Assembly (NCBI GenBank): GCA_043757025.1
Contig: JAYVQG010000193.1
Coordinates: 1-26,303 of the forward strand
DNA: 26,303 nucleotides
Direction of reading: 5' to 3'
Origin: Limnoglobus sp043757025
GTDB taxonomy: Bacteria; Planctomycetota; Planctomycetia; Gemmatales; Gemmataceae
Position 1 is the first letter of the stretch; every line of letters begins with the position of its first letter. The notes under the pieces are model-generated. The model made no database searches, had not been told where the DNA came from, and worked only from the letters and a program-made list of their open reading frames with translations. Positions 15,401 through 22,100 of the stretch are shown in pieces. A program made the position numbers and the translations under genes.

Positions 15401-15839
15401 ATCGGGTGGGCAGTTCTCGTCGATTAAGCCGAACCTGACGAAGCTCGTGAACTTGCCGAAGGGGCAGGCGAAATTCGCATTCGACCTGCCGGCTGAGTTC
15501 GTGAAGCGGAACGTGCTCGTGGAAATTACCGCGGCGGGCAAGTCGCGATCCGTGCCGTATTATGCCAATGCGATGGATGTGAAAGTGACCGAAAGTTACG
15601 GCCAACTGAAAGTGACCGCGACGGATAAGCCACTGTCGAAAGTCTATGTGAAGGTGTACGCGAAACTCGCCGATGGCACGGTGAAGTTCCACAAGGACGG
15701 CTACACCGACATCCGTGGCCGCTACGATTACGCCTCGGTGAGCACGCCGGAACGGCAGCCGATCGAGCGGTTTGCGATCCTCGTACTCAGCGAAGAGAAG
15801 GGGGCGACGATCCGCGAAGCGGCCCCACCGCAACGGTAA
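9495..15839 (+). CDS. giant secreted alpha-2-macroglobulin-like protein (2114 residues)
   Basis: A signal peptide (MIRSLGVVIMLLASSFAYGG) leads into an alpha-helical, TPR-like N-terminal part (about 30-330). A long series of beta-sandwich segments of macroglobulin/MG2 character follows (about 420-900; LHVKNVTSLLVKVFEINTGN, KPGVYVIDFIGSGKSSRALI, KDGVVKIPFSTNPGRRPVVIS, FKLFEDRESVHEIRVP). A low-complexity Gly/Lys/Glu-rich linker spans about 1320-1410, then further beta-rich and TPR-like segments (about 1780-1930) and a terminal beta domain. No CGEQ-type thioester was found, so protease trapping by covalent attachment is unlikely. Related very long proteins occur across planctomycetes. A structural or protective role in the periplasm or cell surface is inferred only. 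The gene has its own promoter and ends 7 nt from the convergent NHL gene. ATG 9495 follows a G-run. Confidence 0.65.
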   Translation: MIRSLGVVIMLLASSFAYGGDVGFIEDFALSKDRPAVLKQLIPGTDDFYYYHGLYFLNIEQFDKAESLLKPWSERHGNTARLVEIQTRHALLTYERDPKKTLEYVRNKLGLGFYHQKEVVGAAPNLPTKLDPKAIARETLRINSLSNLQNLNNFEDSSLDWLSATELSPDNRRILLSRLTRPDAKNLVALIDADLRHVNSGGFGSLPIHNQLTLVQLEELLKLRPELSNQINFIYAVIAKLHPGADDDWKKDRKVALAYLERLQAFVAKLAPAHNALKAHVLYHRLAFDRAQGIYDRARFLAYLALPRNQGYMSKDLLEKVESRQYPADLNADYTPITLLPRIGSDEPLVRSYLKEFFVEAASAKEFEPFINDLYLKHLFAETKIENGLGDGEQWASQLPPELFRQLKDRIDIDFAYTNKTDFAADEALKLDLHVKNVTSLLVKVFEINTGNVYRTTLKEIDTDINLDGLVANSEKVTPYADPPLRRLARSFAFPELTKPGVYVIDFIGSGKSSRALIRKGQLRALAKTGTAGIYLAIIDEANRTVPYAKAWLNGTEYASSKDGVVKIPFSTNPGRRPVVISRGDFSSLDMFDHKAEAYQLTAGFHIDRESLISQRIAPLLVRASLQLNGIPVSVKLLEDVKLTMSSIDMNNIPTTMDVPNFKLFEDRESVHEIRVPARLSRLSFTLSAKVKGLTQTLPVELNASQTFAINEIDRTDKIEDLHFAKFGADYVVELLGRTGEPKPDRPVQLAIKHRDFRNPVNATLKTDANGRVQLGTLTDIVLITASGPEGTSHTWPLLSDRHTYRQLIHAKAGDVVSVPYLGKLNEPTREELALFEVRGSTIRADQFEAIAIQNGTIELRKLAPGDYDLYLKTSGEKIRIRVVAGELLNGHVLGAMRHLEVAALKAVQIRDIVADAENVTIRLTDHSKFTRVHVYATRYHPEFSPFADFSRVRGIEPSGVYPGRAESVYLTGRNIGDEYRYVLDRRGMKKYAGNMLDRPQLLLNPWAIRSTDTGEQLAAGGEMFGAKGVAPGSMTAPGLPAMAKSMLDRAPDGPVGAFANLDFLMDSSAAVVNLLPDANGVIVVKRKEIGPHAMIHVVAIDPINTTYRSISLPEMPANFIDLRLLTGLDPTKHFTQQKQVTVLAAGQAFTLQDVAGSRFENYDSLAKVYSLYSTLLPDPKVAEFSFVLTWPKLKVEEKRTLYSKFASHELNFFISKKDPEFFNAVVKPYIANKKDKTFVDHYLLDRDLSSYLQPWEYSRLNTVERVLLGMRTPGESPKTARHLQDLLRLLPKQLERELYLFDAAVVNGAMDSNVQFAREQSGATKQQNLRFGGGKLGDMGSGNAAGGPAGPVVVEDSVLPAKPGKKGESLRRQRDGTADGEKQKKDAKDEPAEAGKADQDMKKLAEKEVEYFERDEARKSIRALYRKVDPTMEWAENNYYHLPIGLQIASLVPVNSFWYDYAKHDGQSPFLSKSFPDASRNFTEMMFALSVFDLPFEAGKHEMKFDAGKMTLVPASPMIAFHEEVRPANGNGGGVPILVSQNFYRNGDRYRDENGERLDKFVTGEFVVHTVYGCQLVVTNPSSSRQKLTVLLQLPVGAIPLANGQFTKTVVVDLEPYRTQTVDYFFYFPKPGQFAHFPVHVAKGETFVIAAPVATFNVVEKPTKLDTTSWDYVSQNGTNEGVIAFLNRENVSALNLDKIAFRMRDRNFYETIVKLLHARHLYQSTLWSYGILHADLPTAKQYLMHADGLLNMCGGPLVSPLVTIDPVARHQYEHFEYKPLVNARAHALGQRRQIVNDRLHQQYHAFLKSLSYRRDLDDTDRLAVTYYLLLQDRIDEALTTFATVNADKVTTRLQFDYCAAYLDLFTDEPKKARAVAIQYANHPVDKWRNAFATIASQIDEMEGKAGKVNDADNRDRAQGNLAATEPSFEFTIDAGKVNLNSQNIAEATVNYYLMDVELLFSRNPFVQQSGGQFSSIKPNLTKLVNLPKGQAKFAFDLPAEFVKRNVLVEITAAGKSRSVPYYANAMDVKVTESYGQLKVTATDKPLSKVYVKVYAKLADGTVKFHKDGYTDIRGRYDYASVSTPERQPIERFAILVLSEEKGATIREAAPPQR

Positions 15840-15846
15840 TGAAGTC

Positions 15847-16893
15847 TTACTTCACGATTTTCACGATTCGGTTGTTGCTGCTGTCGGCGATGTAGAGTTC
15901 GCCGGTTTTAGGATGAACCGTGACGCCGTGCGGTTGGTTGAGTTCGGCTTTGAGCGGGTCGCCGTTGAGGCCCGCGCTGCCTTTGCTGCCGGTGCCCGCG
16001 ACGAGGATCATCGTCTTCGTTTTTGGCTGATATCGCAAGATGCGATGGTTCTCGCTGTCGGCGATCAGTACCGAATCGTCGCGATCGATGCAGAGGTGTT
16101 TCGGCCCGTTCATTCCCGCTTTCATCGCATCGCCGACTTCCTTCCCCGCTTTGCCCGTACCCGCCACGGTGCGGATCGTGCCATCGGTATCGACGGTACG
16201 TAGCGTGTGCCCACTGCGTTCGATGATGTAGATGCGTCCCTTCGAGTCTACTGCAACGGCACGCGGGTCGAGCAGCGGTTGCTTCATCGCGGGTTCGCCA
16301 TCTTTCGGCACGCCCTTCTCGCCGTTGCCTGCGACGGTCGTTACCGTTTTCTCTTTCAGATCGATTTTGCGAACGCGACGATTATCGAGGTCCGCGAGGT
16401 AGATGTTCTCCTTTTTCGCATCGAACGCGACCGAGTGGATGCCGCTAAATTTCGCATCGGCCGGGGTGCCATCGTCGCCCGAAAAGCCTTTGTCGCCGGT
16501 GCCCGCGAACAACGTGACGATACCCGATTTCGGGTTGAACTTGCGGATGCACTGATTGAACGTGTCGGCCAAATAGATCGTGCCATCGTTGCCCACCGCG
16601 AGGCTATGCATGCCGTTGAATGTGGCTTTGATGCCCGCGCCGTCGTTGCCGTCGAAGCCCTTCTGCCCCGTGCCTGCGAGGGTGATCGGGTTGCCTTTCG
16701 CGTCCAGTTTTCGCAGCCGTTCGCCTTTCACCATCTCGACGAAATAGAGTGTGCCATCCGCCGCGAAATCGACGCCGAACGGTGCAACTAGCTTGGCCCC
16801 TTCCGCCGAAACCGTCACGAGCTTTTCCGCACGGACCGACGTATTCGTCAGGAAAATAAGGCATGAAATCGCACAAAGTGTTCGGCGAGTCAT
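15847..16893 (-). CDS. secreted NHL-repeat beta-propeller protein
   Basis: A signal peptide (MTRRTLCAISCLIFLTNTSVRA) is followed by about six NHL blades. Each has a D-GTIY-AD--N-RIRK core and an intervening AGTG-KGF-GDDG loop (LAGTGQKGFDGNDG, FAGTGDKGFSGDDG, VAGNGEKGVPKDG, VAGTGKAGKEVGD, VAGTGSKGSAGLNG). These fill the whole 348-residue chain, so it is a bare propeller with no attached enzyme domain. NHL propellers bind proteins or ligands; the target is unknown. It starts 9 nt after the rnc stop on the same strand and is probably co-transcribed, although no functional link with RNase III is evident. It is convergent with the giant gene (7-nt gap). Confidence 0.85.
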   Translation of the reverse strand: MTRRTLCAISCLIFLTNTSVRAEKLVTVSAEGAKLVAPFGVDFAADGTLYFVEMVKGERLRKLDAKGNPITLAGTGQKGFDGNDGAGIKATFNGMHSLAVGNDGTIYLADTFNQCIRKFNPKSGIVTLFAGTGDKGFSGDDGTPADAKFSGIHSVAFDAKKENIYLADLDNRRVRKIDLKEKTVTTVAGNGEKGVPKDGEPAMKQPLLDPRAVAVDSKGRIYIIERSGHTLRTVDTDGTIRTVAGTGKAGKEVGDAMKAGMNGPKHLCIDRDDSVLIADSENHRILRYQPKTKTMILVAGTGSKGSAGLNGDPLKAELNQPHGVTVHPKTGELYIADSSNNRIVKIVK

Positions 16894-16902
16894 TTGGGAT
16901 CC

Positions 16903-17619
16903 TCAGTTCGACGGGTAGGGGGTGGGGTCGCCGGCGATGTCGGCGAGTGCGTTCATCGCGGCGCGCAACTCGGCTTCCTTCTTCGTGCGGCCCCATGCGG
17001 CGGGGAAATAATGATCGTTCACTTCCGCAGAGACTTTGAAGCATTTGTCGTGGTCCGGGCCTTGTTCGTCGAGCAAATAGTATCGCGGCGTGCCACCGTA
17101 TTCGCGCTGTGCGACTTGCTGGAGTGCCGACTTCGCGTTGTTGTTAATTGCATCGTCGGCGACGAGTTTGATTTCCGGCTCGACGAACCGCGACACGAAC
17201 TTTTTCGCCACGTCCCAGCCGCCGTCAATGTGAATCGCGGCCACCAACGACTCGAATACGTTCGCCAGCATGTTCGAGGGAATATCGCCCTGATCCATCA
17301 CGCCTTTGCCGACGATGAGGTACGCACCGAGGCCGAGTTCCTGGCTGAACTTCGCGCAGGTTTTTCGGCTGACGACGGACGACTTGACCTTCGTCATGTC
17401 GCCTTCGTCGTAGTTCGGGTAAAGGTGAAACAGCAACTCGCAGGTGACGAGCGCCAGCACGCTATCGCCGAAAAATTCCAATCGTTCGTTCGATGCCGCA
17501 CGCGAGTTTGCCCCCGATGTGTGCGTGAGCGCCGCCTTCAATAAATCGAGGTTGCGGAAGCGGTAGCCGATCGCGGTTTGGCAACGATCGAAAATCAATG
17601 TTGTTTTTGTCGGAGTCAT
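16903..17619 (-). CDS. rnc: ribonuclease III
   Basis: RNase III cleaves double-stranded RNA in rRNA maturation and mRNA turnover. The catalytic domain has the signature NERLEFFGDSVL with E45, E48 and D52. The second metal-site helix reads NMLANVFESLVAA: E123 matches E. coli E117, but the position of D114 is Asn120. A dsRNA-binding domain follows (about 160-230; NAKSALQQVAQREYGGTPRYY, then GRTKKEAELRAAMNAL). At 238 residues from ATG 17617-17619 the length is normal. A frame-open extension to 17691 covers the A+T-rich leader and is rejected. The gene heads a two-gene unit with the NHL protein and is divergent from agmatine deiminase. Confidence 0.93.
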   Translation of the reverse strand: MTPTKTTLIFDRCQTAIGYRFRNLDLLKAALTHTSGANSRAASNERLEFFGDSVLALVTCELLFHLYPNYDEGDMTKVKSSVVSRKTCAKFSQELGLGAYLIVGKGVMDQGDIPSNMLANVFESLVAAIHIDGGWDVAKKFVSRFVEPEIKLVADDAINNNAKSALQQVAQREYGGTPRYYLLDEQGPDHDKCFKVSAEVNDHYFPAAWGRTKKEAELRAAMNALADIAGDPTPYPSN

Positions 17620-17755
17620 AGCTGCGTCAATTAAAAAGTAGCAAATACTGCTCAATATTAAAAACTTACCAGCCCGTTGCGCCAGAGTCAACGAGTAGAC
17701 AGCGTCGGACTGTTGGTGTTAATTGTACCAATACCCATGGAAATGAGACATACAG
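17620..17755. promoter_or_regulatory. A+T-rich divergent control region between rnc and agmatine deiminase
   Basis: This region is markedly A+T-rich at 17630-17670. On the minus strand it holds TTGGTACAAT (17731-17722, extended -10, leader about 96 nt to rnc) and a possible closer promoter, TTGACT (17691-17686)-N17-TAAGTT. The outer arms TTGGT/ACCAA around 17713-17731 form a small dyad. Which promoter is used cannot be settled from sequence. Confidence 0.4.
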
Positions 17756-18775
17756 ATGGTTCGTTATCGAATGCCGGCCGAGTGGGAGCCGCACGCGAGC
17801 ACGTGGATTGCGTGGCCGCACCGGCTATCGGACTGGCCGGGCAAGTTCGCGACGATCGGCTGGGTGTACGGCGAGATCGCCCGTACGCTGAGTCGATACG
17901 AAAAGGTAAACATCGTCGTTCGCGATGCGACTCAGGCCGCGATTGTGGGACGTACGCTCAAGCGAGTGGATGCCGACATCGCGAATATCGAGTTGCACGA
18001 AATCCCGACGAATCGCAGTTGGCTCCGCGATTCGGGGCCGATTTTCGTCGAAGCGGCAGGCCAGCGGATCGCACTCGATTGGCGCTTCAACGCCTGGGCG
18101 AAGTACCCCGATTGGCAACTCGACGACGCGATTCCTGCCAACGTTGCCAGCAAGTTGGGATTACTCACTCGGCGACCGATGCACGGGCAAACAAGGCTCG
18201 TACTCGAAGGCGGCAGTATCGATGTCAACGGAGCCGGGCAGTTGCTGACGACCGAAGAATGCTTGCTCAGCACTATTCAGGAACGCAATCCGGGACTAAA
18301 TCGCGGCGACTACGAACGGGTATTTGCCGAGTATCTCGGTGTGAAGGAAGTCATCTGGCTGCATCGCGGCATCGTCGGCGACGATACGCACGGCCACATC
18401 GACGACATCGCACGATTCGTCAATCCGACGACGATCATCGTCGCAATGGAAAGCAATCCCAATGACGAGAATCATGCGATTCTGCAAGAGAATCGGGATC
18501 GCTTGCGCGGCGGGAAATACACGGTCGTCGAGTTGCCTATGCCATCGCCACTGATACTCAGTGGCCAACGACTGCCCGCGAGTTATGCGAATTTTTACAT
18601 CGCGAACGGCGTCGTGATCGTACCGACATTCAACGACCCGAACGACCGCATCGCGCTCGGCATCCTCGCGGACTGCTTCCCGGACCGCGATGTGATCGGC
18701 ATCCACTCGGTCGATCTCGTCTACGGCCTCGGCACACTTCATTGCCTCACGCAACAGGAGCCGCTGGGGCGTTAG
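17756..18775 (+). CDS. aguA: agmatine deiminase / peptidylarginine deiminase family enzyme
   Basis: The enzyme hydrolyses agmatine to N-carbamoylputrescine and ammonia, a step of putrescine synthesis, through a cysteine nucleophile. Family blocks appear in order: MPAEWEPHASTWIAWPH at the N-terminus, TNRSWLRDSGPIFV (D92), LVLEGGSIDVNG (about 148-158), GDDTHGHIDDIARF with H214 and D216, NDPNDRIAL and GLGTLHCLTQQEP with nucleophile C330. Length 339 residues is slightly short of the usual 345-370. The substrate box is DTHGH where DTDGH is more usual, a mild difference. It is probably single-gene and runs convergently into plsY with a 29-nt tail-to-tail overlap. The carbamoylputrescine amidase partner is not in the window. 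Confidence 0.88.
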   Translation: MVRYRMPAEWEPHASTWIAWPHRLSDWPGKFATIGWVYGEIARTLSRYEKVNIVVRDATQAAIVGRTLKRVDADIANIELHEIPTNRSWLRDSGPIFVEAAGQRIALDWRFNAWAKYPDWQLDDAIPANVASKLGLLTRRPMHGQTRLVLEGGSIDVNGAGQLLTTEECLLSTIQERNPGLNRGDYERVFAEYLGVKEVIWLHRGIVGDDTHGHIDDIARFVNPTTIIVAMESNPNDENHAILQENRDRLRGGKYTVVELPMPSPLILSGQRLPASYANFYIANGVVIVPTFNDPNDRIALGILADCFPDRDVIGIHSVDLVYGLGTLHCLTQQEPLGR

Positions 18776-19958
18776 GCATACGCCCAGCCATGGCGAGCGC
18801 GACTCCGCTCAGTAGCACCGCAACCGTACTGAGGCCGAGGCTGACGAAGTGCCAAATCGTGAAGGCATCGCTCGCCACTTTCGCCGCAATCGGATCGGGG
18901 TCGAACCGCGCGAGCCGCAGTTCCCCGACGATGCTCGATACCCACCAACCGACGATCACCGTTAAGAGTGCCAGCCCGATGACAGTGACCCGCCGACGGT
19001 GGACGCGCGTCGTCGGTTCGGCATTCCACCAACTAATTGCGGTGATGAGGCCGATGGTGCCGCAAATCAGTTGCATCGCGTAATACTGCGGGAAAATCGG
19101 CCCGACCGCCGCACCAGCCAGGGCGCTCGCGAGCTTCTTTTTCGCATCGTCCGAAGTACCCGGCGGGACGATGGGAATGAATGCGGTCCGGTCGCTCGGC
19201 GAACTCGCGACGACCGCTTCAAACGACGGGAACAGCGACCGCGCGGCCACGAAGTTGAAGAAGCCCGCCCCGCCGAACCAAAAACCGATGGCCAGCACGT
19301 GTAGGCTCCGAACGGCAATCGCACGCATGGCAAAGTCTCCGATTCGAGTTTCCGTGCCGTTCCGAATGCGTCGGATATTCGCACGATGTTTCACGACCAC
19401 GAACAGCGAACCGATGAAGCAGAACGCGGTCGTCACGAGTTCGAGTTTACCAAATGGATGGGCCGTGAATGCCACGCGGCACAGCGAAAGTACGACGACG
19501 GCGGCGATCGACGCGAGTGAAACCATCCGCCAACCGAACAGGCAAAGCACCCACGTTCCGAAGGCGCACAGCGTCGGCAGCGGCATCAGCACCGCGACCG
19601 CACCGGCACCCGTAGCCACGCCTTTGCCTCCGCGAAACCCGAGGTAGATGGGAAACAAATGCCCGAGAAAAACGGCAGTGGCCGCCCCGACGCGAATCGA
19701 AGCGGGTGACAGGCCGATGTCTGTGTACGGTTCGAGAATGCGATGGATGAGCGCGACGGGGATTGCGCCTTTGAGAAAATCGAATACGAAAACGAGGATG
19801 CCGAACTTGCGGCCGAGGACGCGGCCCACATTGGTCGCGCCGATGTTGCCACTGCCGACCTCGAAGAGATTCACGCCGAGCAGCCGACCGATGAGGTAGC
19901 CGAACGGCAACGCCCCGACGAGGTAGCAGCACAGCCAGGAGAGTCCCACTATCGCCAT
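18747..19958 (-). CDS. plsY: PlsY glycerol-3-phosphate acyltransferase fused to a C-terminal DUF4149-like membrane domain
   Basis: The N-terminal about 210 residues are PlsY, the membrane enzyme that acylates glycerol-3-phosphate from acyl-phosphate. All three conserved cytoplasmic motifs are present: GSGNIGATNVGRVLGRK, GHLFPIYLGFRGGKGVATGAG and KHRANIRRIRNGTE. Instead of ending there, the frame continues without a stop into about 190 further residues with four or so hydrophobic helices (SLHVLAIGFWFGGAGFFNF, YYAMQLICGTIGLITAISWW, VIGLALLTVIVGWWVSSI, FTIWHFVSLGLSTVAVLLSG). These resemble DUF4149/TMEM205-type proteins. The total is 403 residues. ATG 19956-19958 is chosen because it begins the first helix at the usual point; an upstream extension to 20132 is low-complexity and overlaps the GT4 gene. 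It is the last gene of the lpxK operon, 49 nt after GT4. Confidence 0.88.
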   Translation of the reverse strand: MAIVGLSWLCCYLVGALPFGYLIGRLLGVNLFEVGSGNIGATNVGRVLGRKFGILVFVFDFLKGAIPVALIHRILEPYTDIGLSPASIRVGAATAVFLGHLFPIYLGFRGGKGVATGAGAVAVLMPLPTLCAFGTWVLCLFGWRMVSLASIAAVVVLSLCRVAFTAHPFGKLELVTTAFCFIGSLFVVVKHRANIRRIRNGTETRIGDFAMRAIAVRSLHVLAIGFWFGGAGFFNFVAARSLFPSFEAVVASSPSDRTAFIPIVPPGTSDDAKKKLASALAGAAVGPIFPQYYAMQLICGTIGLITAISWWNAEPTTRVHRRRVTVIGLALLTVIVGWWVSSIVGELRLARFDPDPIAAKVASDAFTIWHFVSLGLSTVAVLLSGVALAMAGRMPNAPAAPVA

Positions 19959-20007
19959 CGGTTCGCATCGCTGGGGTCGCGGGTACGGTACACGTGAATG
20001 ATACGAA

Positions 20008-21174
20008 TCAAGCGGCGCGTTTGAGGCCGCGTACGTCGTCGAGGAGTGCGATGAACTGCTGATAGTGGTGCTCGAAAGTCCACGCCTTGGAAATTTCTCG
20101 TGCGGTTTGCGCGGCGGCTTGGCGATTGGCACCGTCGGTGAGCGCGGTCATGGCGCGTGCCAAGTCGCGAGCATCGTGCGGGTCGTCGATCACGTACGGC
20201 GAATCGGCGGGCATTAGCTCGACCACACCGTTGAAGCGCGTCGTAATTACGGGCAAACCACACGCGAACGCCTCGAGCGCGACCAACGAGCACGGATCGT
20301 AGAACGTCGGATGAACGAGGAAATCGGCTGCGAAATAGGCTTCTTTCGGGTCGGCACGAAAGCCGAGGAAGTGGACGCGGTCGCGAATCTTCAGCGATTC
20401 GGCGAGTCGTTCGTACTTCGCAAACTTCCGGTGCCCCACGACGGCGAGGCGGAATTTCCGCTCCGCTGGCATCGCCGCTACCGCGTGCAGAAGCGGGGCC
20501 AAGCCCTTCAAGCGGTAGTTCATTCCCACGAACAGGCCAACGGTCGTCGATGGATCGACGCCCCAACTGTCGCGCTCTTCCGCACGTCGTTTGAGGCGGT
20601 CGTCGGCATGAAATCGCAGCGGGTCGATCGCACTGTGAATGACGTGCAAAGTCTCCGGGGGTACGCCGTAATATTGTTCGAAGTGGCTGCGAACCATGGC
20701 ACTGTTCACGAGGATCGTCGGGCGTTTCGAGCCGAGATACTGCTTGCGTTCGAGCCACGAATACGAACAATTTGCGGGGTCGAACCACTTGCCGAGGGCG
20801 GCGAGGGTACGCACGATGCGGTTCGGATACTTGCGGAGATTGTGCGTCTGTGTCGCGGCGTGGAGGCCACCTTGCGGGAAGAGAATGTCTTGGCCCCACG
20901 TCTTATCGAAGCCGATGCTGATGTCGTGCGGGATGCGTTTGAGGGCTTGTTCGCAAGCCGCGGCGAACCGCCACGCTCGCAGGAAACGCGGACCAGTGGG
21001 ACTGTCGATGCGGTGGAAGTGCGTCGAGGGTGGCAGTGCGGCACTGTCCCACGCGGACGCCACGAGGTGTACGCCGTGTCCGTCTCGCGACAGGCGACGC
21101 GCGAAGTCGGCGATGTAGGTTTCGCAACCGCCGCGGGCCGGGAGGACACTCGGATAACAGAGGGCAACTTCCAT
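20008..21174 (-). CDS. glycosyltransferase family 4 (WaaG-like core sugar transferase)
   Basis: This cytosolic or membrane-peripheral GT-B glycosyltransferase has 388 residues. The N-terminus MEVALCYPSVLPARGGCETYIADFARRL has the acceptor-side Gly-Gly loop. GLFVGMNYRLKGLAPLLHA starts the nucleotide-sugar domain, and HPTFYDPCSLVALEAFACGLPVITT is the donor-binding motif (EX7E type, with D293 in place of the first Glu and E301 kept). The C-terminal helix is AWTFEHHYQQFIALL. Neighbours 2 nt upstream (WaaP-like) and 49 nt downstream (plsY), plus lpxK and waaF in the same run, point to lipopolysaccharide core assembly, as for WaaG (RfaG). The sugar transferred cannot be read from sequence. Confidence 0.87.
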   Translation of the reverse strand: MEVALCYPSVLPARGGCETYIADFARRLSRDGHGVHLVASAWDSAALPPSTHFHRIDSPTGPRFLRAWRFAAACEQALKRIPHDISIGFDKTWGQDILFPQGGLHAATQTHNLRKYPNRIVRTLAALGKWFDPANCSYSWLERKQYLGSKRPTILVNSAMVRSHFEQYYGVPPETLHVIHSAIDPLRFHADDRLKRRAEERDSWGVDPSTTVGLFVGMNYRLKGLAPLLHAVAAMPAERKFRLAVVGHRKFAKYERLAESLKIRDRVHFLGFRADPKEAYFAADFLVHPTFYDPCSLVALEAFACGLPVITTRFNGVVELMPADSPYVIDDPHDARDLARAMTALTDGANRQAAAQTAREISKAWTFEHHYQQFIALLDDVRGLKRAA

Positions 21175-21176
21175 GT

Positions 21177-22100
21177 TCAGCTCTTCGAAGCGGTGCGGGC
21201 TTGCTTGCGGCGGTTATGTCGGTCGTACAATTGGCACTTCCGTTCGACCGCGTGGCGGATCCATCCGCGTGGCGGCGTCGAGCCGGTCCAGTCACCTTCG
21301 CGGTAATGTTTCCAGAATCGTAGCCGGTCGCGGTCGGTGATGCCGTACACACCGACTGTCGAAAATAGTAGTTGCGCCAAGTCTTTCACTTGGTACCAAC
21401 GCGCCCCGATACGGTGCCGTGCGAGGCGGTGAAAGTCGATCATGGCGATCTGCAACCGGAACGTTTCCGGCACGCGCAGGCAGTCGTCGCGCAATAAGTA
21501 AAAGTGGCACAGGTAGCAATCTTTATGGAACGTGCGGCGGCGATGGAGTTCGCGCGCCAACTGTGCGATTTCCACGACGAGCCGCGACTTCCAACGGGCA
21601 AAGTCCGTGGCGCTCAACCGCTCGGCGGCGAGCGGAATCGCTTCGTGCAAAGGCAACATGCCGGTTAATTCTTCGACCGCGAGGAAGCTCTGGAGTTGGC
21701 CCCACGGCCCGCGAAGTTCACCGGCTGCGATCGGGCGCGGTACCGGAATGCCTACCGATTTCGCCCACTCGAGGTGTTCCCATTCTTGCAGCCCCGTCGA
21801 CCACGCATGTCGCGGGAACAGCGCCGCAAGCAGGCCGTTGACTCGCGGTAACACGTAATGTCGTTTCAGGTAAACGGTGAGCGTGCGGCCATCGTCGGCA
21901 GTCAGCGTCCAGCGGCTGATCGTCCGCCCTTGCTTTTCGTGAAACTGATCGCGAATCACTTCGGACATGATCCGCTCGGCCCATTGGTCACCGGCAAAAT
22001 CGACGAAGTCGGCGGCCTCGTGGACGCGACGACTCGTGCCGACCAGTCGGCCGAAAAACGTATGAATCAAGGGTGGCTCGTATGTCAGTTGCGGTGTCAT
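21177..22100 (-). CDS. WaaP-like lipopolysaccharide core kinase
   Basis: This 307-residue protein-kinase-fold enzyme is of the Kdo/WaaP group, which phosphorylates core heptose. It has LTVYLKRHY (K79, ATP-binding), an ELTGMLPLHEAI hinge, the catalytic loop TFHKDCYLCHFYLL (H192, D194; WaaP consensus HRDxYLCHF) and metal-binding MIDFHRL (D222). All key residues are present, so it should be active. The ATG overlaps the stop of the preceding kinase gene in ATGA (22097-22100) and its stop is 2 nt from the GT4 start, so it is strictly operonic. Core phosphates cross-link outer membranes through divalent cations. Confidence 0.88.
   Translation of the reverse strand: MTPQLTYEPPLIHTFFGRLVGTSRRVHEAADFVDFAGDQWAERIMSEVIRDQFHEKQGRTISRWTLTADDGRTLTVYLKRHYVLPRVNGLLAALFPRHAWSTGLQEWEHLEWAKSVGIPVPRPIAAGELRGPWGQLQSFLAVEELTGMLPLHEAIPLAAERLSATDFARWKSRLVVEIAQLARELHRRRTFHKDCYLCHFYLLRDDCLRVPETFRLQIAMIDFHRLARHRIGARWYQVKDLAQLLFSTVGVYGITDRDRLRFWKHYREGDWTGSTPPRGWIRHAVERKCQLYDRHNRRKQARTASKS

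Noticed and set aside
19959..20132. 58-residue N-terminal extension of PlsY
   Set aside because: Ser/Pro/Arg-rich, overlaps the GT4 gene, and PlsY normally starts right at the first helix.
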